64,000 nt of DNA from NCBI GenBank assembly GCA_021030915.1, contig JAGEMR010000016.1, positions 372,001 to 436,000 of the forward strand. Direction: 5' to 3'. This document shows positions 1 to 11,651 of the stretch, one piece after another. The notes under the pieces are model-generated. The model did not search any database and was not told the DNA's origin. It was given only the letters and a program-made list of their open reading frames with translations. The number at the start of each line of letters is the position of its first letter. Positions within the stretch are counted from its first letter, which is position 1. This DNA comes from Astrothelium macrocarpum. Taxonomy: Eukaryota > Ascomycota > Dothideomycetes > Trypetheliales > Trypetheliaceae. A program made the translations under genes and the position numbers.

Positions 1-1226
1 CAAGCAACGGCAGCAGGCAATGGCAGCTCAAATTTGACTCAGGCTGCGGTTGGACAGATACCAAGTTTGATCGAGCCAACGCCAGACATGGATCCATGGC
101 TGTCCCGAGCCATCGAAAATCTCAGTGAGTTGCAATTCCTTGTAGACACGCCAGCCTCATACTGACTTGCGCAGTAACAACAGACGTCGATTCTGAAACA
201 TCCAGCATCACGTCCATCAAGATCCTCTCACATGCTCTTCCCTGCCCATCAGCAACTGGCCACGCCTTCCCCAAAGTCATCAAAGCCATCCAAGACCATA
301 TACCCCCAACTTCTGTCACCTGGATCAACGTCACCCACGCCGTCCAAAATCGCTTCCGTCTCTCTGACATCCCCACCTCCCCGCCCGTCACCCCTGCCGC
401 CCCGCTCACAGGAAACGACTACTTTAGCTCCAAAGTCTTCGACAGCGCCGTGTCGATCATCGACTACCAACTCGAGCGCATCCCCGCCTCCCTGCTCCCC
501 GCCGTCTCTCCCGGCAGCCTCGATTTCTCCATCTGCGAGCGCTACATCCCGCCAACCTCAGTCCACGAATTCCAACACATGTTTTCCACCACCACTGCGC
601 GCGGCAGCTCTCTCCTCGTCGACCGCCTCATCGAGCTCTCCCCCAACGGCGGCCGTCTCCTGTTCATCTACCCGACACGCGCAGGCGCGCACACCTTCAA
701 GCGCGCGTACCTCGAGCCCATCCTCGACCCCATCATCCGCGGCGCCAGCGTGCTGCACGGCTTCTCCGCCGACCTGAAGATCCAGCTCGACAGCATGCCC
801 TCGGTCAAGGCCCTCCCCACCTATCAGACTCTGGCAACAAGCATTCGCCGTCTGTGCGAGGACCTCAGCAGTGCTGCGGCGCCAGCAGCAGCTGCGCAGC
901 GCGAGGCCGCTCCGACCGACTTGCCGCTTATGCTCGGGCTCGACAGACTGGGGCCGGGTGCGCGGTTCCGGCTGGCGTATGCGAGCTGCGAGCGCGTGCG
1001 GCTGGCGCGCGAAGTCTGGGCCGCGGAGTGGTGGGTGCAGCAGGAGAAGCGGCGGATCCGGGATGCGGTGACGGAGTGGTATCAGAGGGCGTCCAGTCGG
1101 CCGGAGGCGATTCCGGTGGAGATTGTGGAGGGCATCTTAAAGGGGGTGGCGGAGAAGCAGAGGATGGTGATGGTGCCGCAGGAGGGGGTGGAGGTTGGGG
1201 TGTTTGTTATTGAGAGGGAGAGCTGA
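1..1226 (+). CDS. Conserved protein of unknown function, 3' part (5' end outside window)
   Basis: Two exons are visible: 1-124 and 175-1226, joined across a 50-bp intron (donor GTGAGT at 125, acceptor GCAG ending at 174). The joined frame stays open to the TGA at 1224-1226. The first exon reads in frame from base 1, so the true start lies upstream. The protein has a stretch ending in a DPW motif, then a globular region with NDYF, a SPNGGRLLFIYPTRAG segment and charged, Ala-rich helices at the C-terminus (RLAREVWAAEWWVQQEKRR). I see no signal peptide or membrane helix and cannot name the family. The third-position GC is high in the second exon, which creates long open shadow frames on both strands. 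It converges on the minus-strand gene ending at 1618. Confidence 0.7.
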
Positions 1227-1617
1227 GAAAGAAGATGAAGATGTAGTGATGGGAGGTGAGTGTTGTAATGGTTAATGAATTGGGGGAGTAAAGCCGTAAT
1301 GCTTGCATGCATACGATAAAACATTATCGTAGAGGGGAGGGAGGCCATCACGTGTTTTTCTTAATGAGGAAAAGAGTTATTCTGGGCGGTCTCCTTGACA
1401 GTTGCAACTCATTTCTGTTTATTTCATTTTCATTTTTTCGCTGCACGTTCTAGCGGGCTGTCGTTTGCACAGATACCCCAATCAGCAAGTAATCAGCAAT
1501 CTCAATTTTCTCAATCTCATCTCAAATCGCCTTCTATAGTTTCCACCCTCATCCCCTTTCCCAAGTCCTCCCCACATCACCCCAATCCCTTCCCCAATTA
1601 CAAACGGCCTTACACAC
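1227..1617. other. Convergent intergenic gap
   Basis: 391 bases between the stop codons of two convergent genes. It should hold both 3' UTRs. No gene, repeat or structured RNA was seen. Confidence 0.6.
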
Positions 1618-2285
1618 TCACGACTGATTCCCCTCCGGCAACCTCTCCTCCGCACTCGGCCCCCCAACCGTCCCCCTCGTCCCTCCCTCCCCCGTGTCCA
1701 GAGCCCTCTGCCCCGCAAACTCCGGCTGTCTCGCATCCACCTGCACGCCACCACTGCCAGCCCCGCTCGCGCCGACCCCAGCCAGCCCAGCACCCTCTCG
1801 CTCGCGATGCGCCTTCCCTTCGTGTCTCGCCTCGGCGCTGCTCATGCCCTGGCCCGGGTGTCCCAGGCCCGTGTGCACATCCCCAGAGGTGGCGCCGCCC
1901 AGCGTCGTCGCCGCGTCGGTGCGCAGCGTGTCCTGGTCGGCGTCGGTGGTGGACGAGGTCAGATTGGGTGTCTCCGTGTTGGCGTTGGGCACGAAGGTGC
2001 TGTCGGCGGGCGCGCTGCCCGCGGGGAGCACTTGTGCAGAGAACTCGGGGGCGCGGTCGCGTTCGGAGGCTAGGACGCCGGGTTTGTGCTGTGGATGAGG
2101 ATGTCAGCTTGGGAGGGATGGAGGAGGAGTAAGGTGGTTGCTTGGGAGGGAGGGAAAGATGGTGGGGAAGGGGGGATGAAGAGTAAGGGCGAGGAACGTA
2201 CACCGTGGGTGGTCATGGGCTCGTCAGGTTTGACATGTGAGCTGAATTCGCCTTGGTTGGCGACGCCATCTGGGTTTGCGGACAT
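1618..2285 (-). CDS. Small conserved hydrophilic fungal protein
   Basis: Exon 1 runs from the ATG at 2285 to 2202 (28 codons, phase 0). The donor is GTACGT and the acceptor CAG ends at 2089. Exon 2 runs 2088-1618. The joined protein has 184 residues. It is low-complexity and hydrophilic, rich in Gly, Ala, Thr and Glu, with no membrane helix or signal peptide. It begins MSANPDGVANQGEF and contains a PAGSAPADSTFVPN segment and a C-terminal VGGPSAEERLPE motif. This pattern recurs in small, probably disordered proteins of many ascomycetes that have no assigned function; that is from memory of the family, not a search. The intron keeps the frame exactly. Function is unknown. Confidence 0.75.
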
Positions 2286-2873
2286 GGTGAAGGATGAAGA
2301 TTGGTTTTTTGGTCTGCTATTCAATGACTTTGCCCGATTTTTAAAGTTTTGGTTGCTCCAGCAAGTTACTCGTGTAGTCGAGTAGTTATCTGGTTGAGTG
2401 AAAGGTGAAGGCAAAGGATGGGAAATTGTAAAAGTGGGATGGTGGGGCGATGCAGAAGAAATGATGGCATTGTTGAAATGCCATGATGTCACCTGCCTGC
2501 GGATCCCTTTTCGTGATCGAGATCTAGATCATGGATTGAGTCTGCCTCACAGCTTCACCGCTACAGAAAACAAACCTTTATCGACTAGCAACTTCCTTTT
2601 TGAACAGATTGACCACAGCAATTGAAATCCCAAACGTTCATACAACAAGGGCGATCGACGTAAACAGCTCGTTCTGGCATTAATCTCATTAAGTCATTAT
2701 TGTCTATATCATTCAGCCGTGGGGCATTTCTAATTTTATTCTTTGAGTCAACAATCCAACCCGACCTTCTTCCGTGATAGGTTGAGCTTTCCAATCGCTC
2801 TGGTATCTGAAAAGAAACTCCTGCTCTCATCACCTCGTCGCCCACTCATCTCCACCTACGCACAAATACCCTC
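2286..2873. other. Intergenic gap upstream of small conserved gene
   Basis: 588 bases between the start of the minus-strand gene at 2285 and the stop of the minus-strand lipase at 2874. It should hold the promoter of the former and the 3' UTR of the latter. No convincing gene was found. Confidence 0.55.
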
Positions 2874-5795
2874 TCACTTTTCTTTCCCTTCCCGTTCCTC
2901 ACCCAACCCAACACCCCTCCGCCTTGCCCCCATAACCCTGACCAAACACTTTCCTACCGCCTCTAAATCCCCCAATAGCGTGACATGTCCCCTCTCACTG
3001 CTCACGTAGCCTCCCCTAACAACACTATATCCCTCGGGCAGCATTGACGCTCTCGCCAAAACAACACCATCACCTGACGCAAATGCAAGATCATCGTATG
3101 CGTCGGCGCGACGAATGCCTTCGCGACCTGCCACGCGCGCTCGCGACACGGTAGGCGTAGTTTTACCGAAGATGACAGCGTGTGGCGGGTAACAATTGGC
3201 TTTCGCGTGCGGCGGGTGGAAGGCGAGTTGGATCTTGAAGAGTTTAGTTTCGGCGAGCGTACGCGTGAGATATGCGATTGCAGCAGGCCGCGGAATGGTA
3301 ATTGCAGTAGAGGGAGACGACGATCCGCCTGAGGTGGGTGAGACTAGGGGAGAGAGAGAGGAAGATGTTGGGGAGATGGGGTTGAGATGAGACGAGTGTG
3401 TATGTGCAGGCGAGCTGTTGAGCTGAGGTGTCACGCCTGTGGTGTGGGCTGTGGTGTTTGCGCTATGATCTCCGATGTGCTCACGAGGGCTGATGGTGTG
3501 GTGTTTGACTGCAGTGGAGTCGGATGTTGTTATCGTCATTGAACTGGAGTTTGAGTTGGAGACACTGTTGGAAGGAGAGCGTCGACGAGGTAGGGTGCCC
3601 TTGCGGAGGGGGAGCGAAACACTGGCAAGCGCGCTGCTCATGGTTCCTATCAAACCCTCGATTGGGCCGTTTGATGTTGGCGACAAAGGAGGCCGTGAAG
3701 GTGCAAGGACTGGCGTTAGGCAATTATCGATCCACGTGTTGACATCGAAAAAGTCCACAGGATACTCTTCCTTTGTATCTTTGTCAATGAAACATCGTCC
3801 ATCCAGAGGTAGCAGTGCATAGCTAGTTCGAATCGTAAAGTTTACTTGAGCGGTAAGAACTCTTGAGCTGAACAGAACGTCATCACCGGCTCGCAATGGA
3901 CCGAGAATGTTGACACAGGTTGTTGGTACTCCAGCATAAACAACACCAGAGAATAACTCGGGACGTTGGTTTACTGCATGTCGTGTTATAAGTCCACCCA
4001 AGCTGTGAGCAATCACCAAAGCACCTCGCTTCTCCTTAGGAACATTGGCGCGATTCGATGGCAAATCTTCAAGATACCGAATGAGCTTTCGACTGAGTAG
4101 ATGGGGACTCAATCTCCAATCATATCCGTAATCCCAGACTCGTAACTTCCCTTGCTTTGCATTTTCCGATGCTCGTAAACGTTTGAAGAGACGCCTTGAA
4201 ATGTCAACAGGTCCTATGTGGGTGAGCATGCCATCTGCTTTTATGCGCTCTTCCATGCTTTCTTCATCTTCAGGTTCCAGTCCGACTTGTAAGTCAACTT
4301 TGCGTAAATTGAGGCCCACTTTGATTGGTATCCATAGCTGCCTATTAGGAGGTTCAGCCGATCTCAAAATCGATCCTCGATAACCACCCATAATGACTAG
4401 GTCTCCCTCCAGCTCCTGGAGTGCCTGTGTAAAGTACGGATGTGTCGCAGCACTCATGCCAGATATACCCCCGGATTTGGGTGGTTCGTGTTCAACGTTG
4501 CTAGAAGCCAGGGGTCTCTCGAAGGTTCTTGGGATAGAGCGGGAAGAGGCCAGCGACAAAGACTTTGGGTGGTAACTCCTGGATTTCGAATTATTTGCTA
4601 CCCTTCCGTTTGAACTTGGAGAGTGCATGTCGGGCCTAGAAGAAGAACCAAAACTGAAATTTGATATGGAAATATTTGGGAGACGAAGATTTGAGTCTTG
4701 CCAGCTATCTTTGATGGCCCTCAGACGACTATTCGTTTGCTCCGAGACATGCGCGAATCTACTGTCATCACCTAATGACGAAACCCGCGAGATGGATCGT
4801 CGCATTCGCAATGATTCATCTGACGTCGTTCGACGGAGAACCGAAGCTTTCGTTTGAGAACTGAGCCCTCGCTCCCCTACTTTCGGGCGTGGTAGAGATT
4901 GGTCGCTCTGTTCATAAATTCGTGCATTTTGGATAGATGATCCTTGGGAGCCATTGACCGAGCTTGGTTTGTTCGCGATTGCATTGGTTTCATTTGGTGC
5001 TGTCCTGCCCCCGAAATATGAATTTCGCAGGGGCGAGCTATGTCTCCTCGCACGAGTGACCGGTGGATGAGCAGGTTGCTCAAAGTCTCTGGAATGACTA
5101 GAACTCAACGGATTCGGTAGGTTTGGGAGGGAAAAATTGAAGAGATTGGGGCTTTTCGGCAGAGAGGGCAATGAAGGTAGTGAAGGTAACGAAGGTAATG
5201 AGGGCAAAAATTTCCTGATAGTATCTGTAGCAAATTCAAACGGACCGGTTGATGCTCTCTTTCTCCCTCCCTCATTATGTCCAGGCATGACAGCTCCTGT
5301 GGGATCGCTTCGTTCGAAAGTCCTTGGAGTTGAACGCCATGGTGAAGGAAGCCTCTGCGAACTTGTATTATTGCTCCTCCATTCACCAGATTGTGGGGAT
5401 ATTCTTGACTGCCGCTCGGCTTCTTGAATTTGTTTGTCTCCTGCCACGTTGCGTTGCCCAATATCCTCAATTTCACCCGGCTCTTCAGTGTAACCATTGT
5501 CGGCAAGCGCCTCCGAATTGTCAAAGAATCCATCCACACCTTCAAGCGCAGCTGCTTTCTCCGCCGCGGGTGTCTGGGGAGAGGCCAATCGTGTTTGTTC
5601 ATGCCCGATACTGAATCCAATCAATGAATGAGCGTCACCAGGAGGCAGGTTTTGCGAAGAATTATGCTCTTCGTCAGATGTTGAACCCACTTCCGAGTCC
5701 ATTACGATAGACTGGAACCCAATGGTTGCCAGTGCTCTTGGACCTTGACGAGAACCATGGTTCTCGCTCTTTCCCTTCGTTGTCGAAGAAGCCAT
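2874..5795 (-). CDS. LCAT-like alpha/beta-hydrolase (putative phospholipid acyltransferase or lipase)
   Basis: A single 973-residue reading frame from the ATG at 5795. The first half is serine-rich and probably disordered, with a tandem LPSLPS repeat near residue 200. The second half is an alpha/beta-hydrolase domain. It starts near VIMGGYRGSILR, has an LRVWDYGYDWRLS segment typical of lecithin:cholesterol acyltransferase relatives, and the nucleophile elbow AHSLGG near residue 598. This is followed by a VYAGVPTTCVN strand-loop. The family transfers or releases acyl groups from lipids. No signal peptide or membrane segment is visible, so it is probably cytosolic or peripheral. The long Ser/Thr tract after the catalytic Ser (HTTGVTPQLNSSPAHTHSSH region) is an insertion before the last part of the domain. 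The exact substrate is not predictable. The 5' region gives long antisense shadow frames. Confidence 0.85.
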   Translation of the reverse strand: MASSTTKGKSENHGSRQGPRALATIGFQSIVMDSEVGSTSDEEHNSSQNLPPGDAHSLIGFSIGHEQTRLASPQTPAAEKAAALEGVDGFFDNSEALADNGYTEEPGEIEDIGQRNVAGDKQIQEAERQSRISPQSGEWRSNNTSSQRLPSPWRSTPRTFERSDPTGAVMPGHNEGGRKRASTGPFEFATDTIRKFLPSLPSLPSLPSLPSLPKSPNLFNFSLPNLPNPLSSSHSRDFEQPAHPPVTRARRHSSPLRNSYFGGRTAPNETNAIANKPSSVNGSQGSSIQNARIYEQSDQSLPRPKVGERGLSSQTKASVLRRTTSDESLRMRRSISRVSSLGDDSRFAHVSEQTNSRLRAIKDSWQDSNLRLPNISISNFSFGSSSRPDMHSPSSNGRVANNSKSRSYHPKSLSLASSRSIPRTFERPLASSNVEHEPPKSGGISGMSAATHPYFTQALQELEGDLVIMGGYRGSILRSAEPPNRQLWIPIKVGLNLRKVDLQVGLEPEDEESMEERIKADGMLTHIGPVDISRRLFKRLRASENAKQGKLRVWDYGYDWRLSPHLLSRKLIRYLEDLPSNRANVPKEKRGALVIAHSLGGLITRHAVNQRPELFSGVVYAGVPTTCVNILGPLRAGDDVLFSSRVLTAQVNFTIRTSYALLPLDGRCFIDKDTKEEYPVDFFDVNTWIDNCLTPVLAPSRPPLSPTSNGPIEGLIGTMSSALASVSLPLRKGTLPRRRSPSNSVSNSNSSSMTITTSDSTAVKHHTISPREHIGDHSANTTAHTTGVTPQLNSSPAHTHSSHLNPISPTSSSLSPLVSPTSGGSSSPSTAITIPRPAAIAYLTRTLAETKLFKIQLAFHPPHAKANCYPPHAVIFGKTTPTVSRARVAGREGIRRADAYDDLAFASGDGVVLARASMLPEGYSVVRGGYVSSERGHVTLLGDLEAVGKCLVRVMGARRRGVGLGEEREGKEK

Positions 5796-6460
5796 TTTAC
5801 TGATGCGGCCTTCCGGAGCAGTCCGAATTGGGGGCGGGACTCATTATGTAGCGCAAGCTGAAAGACACAGCCCAGGCGTGAGGCCCGTGAAGCTGGCAGG
5901 TAACGGCAAGATGCAAGACATGATAATGCGATAAGAATGATCAGCGGTGCATTGAATCTAGCCTTCCTGAGTCATGAACAAGATTTGAGCAAACGCTTAG
6001 GGGAACTTTATTAGGAGTCGAGGAAATATCATTGGCATTAATTTGATCAGAATGACGTGCTGTAGGATCAAGCAACGCGGGCCGGAAGGAACTTCCTTGT
6101 AAATAAAGACTCCGTATCTTCAACACCACTTGAGATCGATGGCAGGGTTTGGAAGACACGACTCTTGGATTAATCTATGTCTAGTCTATCCATCTATATG
6201 ATTGAAGATGTGAGGAAGAAATTCTACAATTACAGCGCCGACTGGCATGCAAGAACCCAGTCTAGAGTATGAGCATGCCCGCTGGTGAGACTAAAAAGAA
6301 AATTGCAGACCAACCAAAAAAATAATTATCCGCTAATTTTAATCATCCAATCGCTTGAAAGTCTTGCAGCTGCCTCCGAAATTGTAAAGCTGTTTCGAGA
6401 TCTTGGTGGAGAGCGCAAAATATCAAGTCACTCCAATCACAATTCCACACAACGTTGAAC
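5796..6460. other. Intergenic gap between LCAT-like gene and MIR1
   Basis: 665 bases. It should hold the lipase promoter and the phosphate-carrier 3' UTR. I see no further gene, repeat or RNA. Confidence 0.55.
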
Positions 6461-7634
6461 TTATTTGGCAATCTCGACTCCACCGCTGGCACCAAGCGCT
6501 GCGAAAATTAGTCGATAGTTCAACAAAATCAGGATCTCATGTTGGCTCACCTTTCTTGATGTCACCGTAAATGGCGAATTGACCAGCAGTCAAAGTACCA
6601 ACCATGAACAACCTTGCACCGATACCAGAGAAACTTCCACGGAGACCAAGCTCTCTGGCAATCTTGATCAGGCGCGAAGTGGTACCCTCGCCTGGGAGAC
6701 CCTTGGTCTTGTTGATCTTGCTGAGCATGGTATCGGCGGGCTGGGAGACGATGGCAGCAGCGAAACCAGCGATCAACCCACTTCCAAGGTTGGTGACGGT
6801 TTGCATGCCACCAGACATCTGATCCTTGGGGAAGACTTTGAACGCAGCCTCGGCAACCTTTTCGTAGACAACAAACTTGGCCATCGTGTATGGAACCCTG
6901 GACGTGATGAGCTTCCAACTTATCAGAGTTCGTATGAAGCACTTACTGCTTGAATAGAATGGGACCAAAGCCAGAGTAGAAAGCGCCAAGACCTTCCTGC
7001 GACGCAATCTTGCTGAAGCCGCTGATGAGGCCATTAGCGAAAGTGGGCTCAGACACAAGTCGGATTCGCGTGGCTTCAAGCGGGCAGAGGGCAATATCGG
7101 CAAAGAATTCGGCGGCGGCGGCGGAAGCGAGGTAGACAGCAGTGCGGTTGTTTGAAGCAGTCTCGTATCCAAAGGTGCTGATGCATTGTTGCTTGAAGAA
7201 CTCGTAACCACCAAACTTGAAGGCACCCTGGAGGAAGTATCCGGCAAAGGTAGGTCCAGCGCCAGTGAGCAGAGCGCCGGCGCCTTCATTGGCAATGACC
7301 TTGCGGAAACCTCCGATCATGCCATTGTTATATGTCACAGGGTCGAGTTGGATACGGGTCTTGACACTGGAGATTGTTTATATCAGCTTCTGAGCTTCCA
7401 TTTTTCAGCTCCTCTATGGATGCGCAACCTGGTGAATAGGATGGCACGGGTCAGAACTTACACATCGACGGGAGTGAGAGAGCCGTGTGTCACTGAGCAA
7501 CAGACGGCACCGGCGAAAGCGAATCTCGAATAGAGGTTGAGGCCAGAAAGCTTCTCGGGAGTGTTGGCTTGCGCCGTTTGCTTAAGGGCGTCAAGCTTGG
7601 TCGACCCCGTTGATGTGGATGCAGAACTGGCCAT
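6461..7634 (-). CDS. MIR1: Mitochondrial phosphate carrier
   Basis: Four exons on the minus strand: 7634-7462, 7366-6947, 6897-6551 and 6498-6461. Donors are GTAAGT, GTAAGT and GTGAGC, and all junctions keep frame, giving 325 residues. The three carrier signatures are visible: PVDVVKTR, PLEATRIR and PADTMLSK. The order and the flanking text (GAGALLTGAGPT, QGAFKFGGYE, FANGLISGFSKI) match the yeast Mir1/PiC subfamily of the mitochondrial carrier family. The protein imports inorganic phosphate with protons across the inner mitochondrial membrane for ATP synthesis. The last exon encodes only 12 residues (ending GGVEIAK) and is easily missed. Length is normal for the family. Confidence 0.97.
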
Positions 7635-8136
7635 GGTGGAGGTGATGACCTGAGAAGAGTGCGATGGACGATAGAGTAGGATTACACCTTGCGATGAAGC
7701 GAGGAGTGGAGTGATGGAGTGTCAATGGAGTCGTGAAGTTCGACGGGAAAAAAAAGTTGACTTTGAGTTTGACGCTTGAAAGGAAGCACCGGATGCCCTG
7801 CAGACGCGGTCCACGTTCGGGTGCTTTAGGCATATGATAGGCTCCCCCAACGCCTTCGTCTCAACCGAGTCCGCCCGTAAACTCCGGACTAATACTGATC
7901 CCTGAATAACATCATCTCATCCATTCATTCCCGGGTAACCCGCTGTCATCTTCGCTTTAGAAATATAGACTGTTCTATTTTGTTGAACAACGTCATTCTC
8001 TAAGCATTCTACCTACCCTATTGCGGATCTATGATGGAATTGAATCGAGACCACCACTCATTTTTTACAGGCCAGACCACCACAATGGAAGCCAGTTGCC
8101 TGATCATCTTAGTTTGTTACTATTAGTCAAACAATG
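7635..8136. other. Promoter region of MIR1 and 3' side of RCM1
   Basis: 502 bases between the phosphate-carrier start and the stop of the next minus-strand gene. The part next to 7635 should be the MIR1 promoter and 5' UTR. No gene seen. Confidence 0.5.
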
Positions 8137-10112
8137 TCAATTATCATCATCGCTGAAACCTTTCCACTCTTCCTCTTCTCCCTGAGCTTCCTCCTTCCGC
8201 TCCTCCTCCTCCTCCTCCCGCTCCTCCCCAGCATCTCCCTTCCCCTCGTCCCTAACAAACCCACATAAGAAAAAACCCATTGTCCCCTCTCCCGTCCCCT
8301 TCGCACACCTCACGCATGCTTCCCTCACTTCCGCGTTCATCCCCTCCCCGCTCTCCCCCCACTCCCCCCTCCTCTCCCACTTTCTCAAACCCTCCACCTG
8401 CTGTTCCCGCCGCAACACTGTCCAACCCCTCTCTCTCGCGACCTCTGACGCCAAAGCGCGTCGAACAACACTCTCGTTCTCCTCAACGTGGATTGAGCAT
8501 GTACTATAAACCACGCGGCGTGCGGCGGGAAAGCGGAAGGCGTGGGTGAGGAGGCGGGTTTGGAACGCGGAGAGCGAAACGAGCCGAGTTTGTAATGGAG
8601 AAACCTCCACCGTCTTTTCCTCCTCTGGGTTGTCTGGATTTTGCGACGGATGCTGCACCGCCGACGTAGCCTTTACTTCCCCTTCTCTTTCCCTTTCCCT
8701 TCCTTTTTCCCTGACCTTGCCCTTCTTCCGTTTGCGCTTCACGCCTCTTCCGCCTGTGGCCACCGAGGACTGCGGCAACGCATCGCGACTGGGCAGCGCA
8801 AGCATGGGACCCGTATCTTCGTCCTCGGCATCGTTTCGATCGAGCATGCCACTGCCTGAACAGCTTGGATCAAGTAGCAATGCGGTGACGTTGGCGAAGC
8901 GCGCGTCCGAGGGCCGCAGGGCCAGGAAGTCGGCGTGTAGAACGTGGACGGTGGGTTTGGCGCCTGCGCGCTGAACCATTTCGGTGAGCGTCTTTGCACG
9001 CTCGCCATTACGCTCGCAGGCGATGATGTGATGATCTCGGTGAGTCGATTTGAAATGGCCGTTCTTTATGTGATGAGAGAGGTTTTGGGCAATAGCCGCG
9101 AGATGCGTAGTTTTGTTTCCTGGTGCTGCACACGCGTCTATCAAATCCCCATCTTCAGACTGAGGATCAAGCATATATGCCGGGAAGCACGATGCCTTGT
9201 CCTGGAGGATCAGCAATCCATTCCGATATGCGGGTTGCTGTGTATAATCTCCGGTTGGGGAGAGCGCGATGAGGTTAGGGATGTGAGGATCGATGTAGAG
9301 ATTCTTGTATAACCCGCTGCTATGATTGAAAACGTCATCGAGAGAATCGACCTGAGCGAAATCCTTGAAAGTCGTACGAAGTTGTTCCTCGAGAGTCGTT
9401 TTGAGAGTATTGATGCGGATCCAGCGAGGATTTTGAGAATGTCTAATTCCATTCCTAATCGTTACCGTCAAGTCTGTGTTTCGTTCTTCGGGCGATGTCG
9501 GGGCTTGATCAAGAGACGCTTTGAGTTCATCAAAGGTACTAAATCCGCGCTTCACTCTGAGTCGACTGAGTTCCGCAGTCAAGCGAGCTTTGTGACGGGA
9601 GATTGCAAGGGTAAGGACGTGATTCTTAGGTGCAGCAATGCCTTCGCTAGAGAACAGAAGGTCGTGGGTGAGAAGTAACGCTAGATAAGGAGTGAGCTTT
9701 GGAAATATCAGCTCCGTCTGCTGAAATGACTTTTCTAATCTTTATAGGCTTAGCCTCAATTGAAACATAAGTGTAGACCAATCTTTTCAAGGTGAAAATC
9801 TCCCTTAGTCCCAACGAGTAAACCAGGAAAAAGGAGCAAGTCAGAAAGAAAGAATAGTCTCGATTTAAAGAACGTGTCGTTAGAAAGTTTATCCAGCTTG
9901 CTGCTACATACCTTTCTCTCAAGGCCTAGCAGCCCACTCCGCTCAACGACTTCTTTGAGAACGTCGGCCCGTTGTTTAGCCTTTGCAGCGAGCGCATATA
10001 TAGCTATGGGAGAGCTTTGAACATCTTTATTCCTATACACACGAGACTTGAGGGATCCTCCTACTCTATTCTTGTTCTCAAGAATGGCCGCCGTTTCGTA
10101 ATAAAGTGACAT
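8137..10112 (-). CDS. RCM1: NSUN5/Rcm1-type 25S rRNA (cytosine-C5) methyltransferase
   Basis: Two exons: 10112-9912 (67 codons, donor GTATGT) and 9720-8137 (acceptor TTTCAG), both phase 0, giving 594 residues. Exon 1 encodes the helical N-terminus (MSLYYETAAILENKNRVGGS) of the family. The downstream Met at 9582 is not the true start. The catalytic domain shows the SAM motif DACAAPGNKT near residue 260, LLLDPSCSGSG near 350 with the release Cys, and VYSTCSIHVEENE near 473 with the catalytic Cys. A highly basic insert (KRKRKKGKVREK) sits between the last two and suggests nucleolar targeting. Yeast Rcm1 and human NSUN5 methylate one cytosine in large-subunit rRNA. The C-terminal tail is Glu-rich. 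Confidence 0.95.
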
Positions 10113-10609
10113 AACGCATGACCCCGAGTAGACCGACTGTATTATTCGAGACCGTCCTCAACGAATTGTTACAGCGAATTTATTGAAACTCGGGCTATTC
10201 TCAACGGTATGTGTAGATGGGGTTGTGATATAAAGATCTGCACTAGTGTTGTGATACGGCTATTCCCAACCTGACCAACTATCAGAAACGCACAATAATG
10301 TCCTGACTATTATACTAATACAGGTCAACACAGCACACTTTTTCCATGTGTTCACGTACTCATTTTATGTACATGGGAAAGATATTAAATGACTACTCAA
10401 TCTATCATCCAGATCAAATCCCACGTTGAAGTTAAGCTCATAGCAAATCCTCCCAAACACCCAGCATTGAACGCCCTCATATGCCAAAGTCCCACTGTTC
10501 ACTTCGCCGTCTACAGGAAACTTGCGAGACTGATTAAAGAAGGTATATTTACAACAGATGAAAAGAATTGACGCAAAAACAGTGACTCAGGATAGAAACC
10601 CAGCCCTGC
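10113..10609. other. Intergenic gap between RCM1 and PIS1
   Basis: 497 bases with the RCM1 promoter and the 3' UTR of the upstream minus-strand gene. No gene seen. A short open frame at 10389-10571 on the plus strand has no support. Confidence 0.5.
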
Positions 10610-11651
10610 TCAAACCCTCTTCTTCGTTCGAGGCAAGCCTAACTTCTTTCGCTCCGCCAGATCGCCTTCTGCAAGCCATCTGCTGGCTTTGACAAGCTGG
10701 ATCACATTAATGATCTGTTTGCCTGCCATGACTGGAAAGGAGATGCCGGCAAGGATCCAAGGCACCGTACTATCAAGCTTGTTCGCCCTACAATAAGTCA
10801 GACGTAGCTCTTTCAAAGTATTCCAAATATGCCTGGAGCTTGCTGCTCACCTTGCTAACTCCATGGCTCCCGCCGACCATGGGTGCATAAACAATTGACC
10901 CTTCGTAGCAGTTCCGTTGGGCGCCGGAACTGTTTCGAGAAGCTGCGGGGAGACAAGAGGAGATGAGAAGGACAAAAGGTAAAGCGCAATGAAGAACAGC
11001 TCGTTTAACGCGCAAAACGTGAATAGCACTTTCTGTAATCATGTCAGTATCCTAAATGCTTGCCCCTCTACTAGCCACCAAAGTAGTTATACTGAGGACA
11101 TACATTGTTCGAATAATATTGCTTCAAAACCCAACTTCTTCCCTCATCAATCTTCTTGTGACTTTGCCCACTTCCGCCCATTGTTAACGTCGCGTACATA
11201 TGCACGTAGTGACTGGCAAGATCCAAGCTGATCAGGCCCTGGAAGATGATTGCCCACCGCGGGAAGGCAGATGCAAGAAATACAAGGAGACATGCTGTAG
11301 TACAGCGATCTGTAACCATATCCAATATCGCCCCGAACTTGGTGGATTGTTGGAAACTTCGCGCAGCATAGCCGTCAACGGCGTCCAAGAGACAGGATAC
11401 ACTGTAGAGGAAGCAACATCGGCGCGGATGTAGAGGCATGTAATACAGTGATATGACTGCAAGCACGATACGAGCATAGCCTATAATATTGTAAATATTA
11501 ATTCTGGAAAGACTTGGCTTATCGACACACCTATGATATTTGGAACGAAGAGAAAGATGTTCTCTTGTGATTCTTGCCTTTCTTGACGAGCCGGTTCGCG
11601 AAGCGTCCCATTCAATTTGTTTCCATTCTCCCTTCCTGTATTGTTTGCCAT
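10610..11651 (-). CDS. PIS1: CDP-diacylglycerol--inositol 3-phosphatidyltransferase (PI synthase)
   Basis: Four exons: 11651-11531, 11480-11104, 11032-10851 and 10787-10610. Donors are GTGTGT, GTATGT and GTGAGC, and every junction keeps frame, giving 285 residues. The CDP-alcohol phosphatidyltransferase signature D-x2-D-G-x2-A-R-x8-G-x3-D-x3-D is complete: D72, D75, G76, A79, R80, G89, D93 and D97. Around it lie FLFVPNIIGYARI, ASHYVHMYATL and a C-terminal basic tail (PRTKKRV). Several hydrophobic stretches fit the six-helix fold. The enzyme makes phosphatidylinositol from CDP-DAG and myo-inositol in the ER membrane. The first 30 residues are polar and precede the conserved core. Length is close to fungal relatives, slightly longer than the yeast enzyme. 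Confidence 0.96.

Noticed and set aside
232..777. Plus-strand open frame of 181 residues
   Set aside because: It overlaps the better-supported gene in another frame and is made of Ser/Pro-rich text caused by GC-rich third positions.
1610..2203. Minus-strand open frame of 197 residues over the small conserved gene
   Set aside because: Shadow in another frame; the chosen exon pair gives sensible, conserved-looking protein and exact splice sites.
5105..5620. Minus-strand open frame of 171 residues
   Set aside because: Frame-shifted shadow inside the LCAT-like gene.
8546..8974. Plus-strand open frame opposite RCM1
   Set aside because: Antisense shadow of a GC-rich coding region without any motif.
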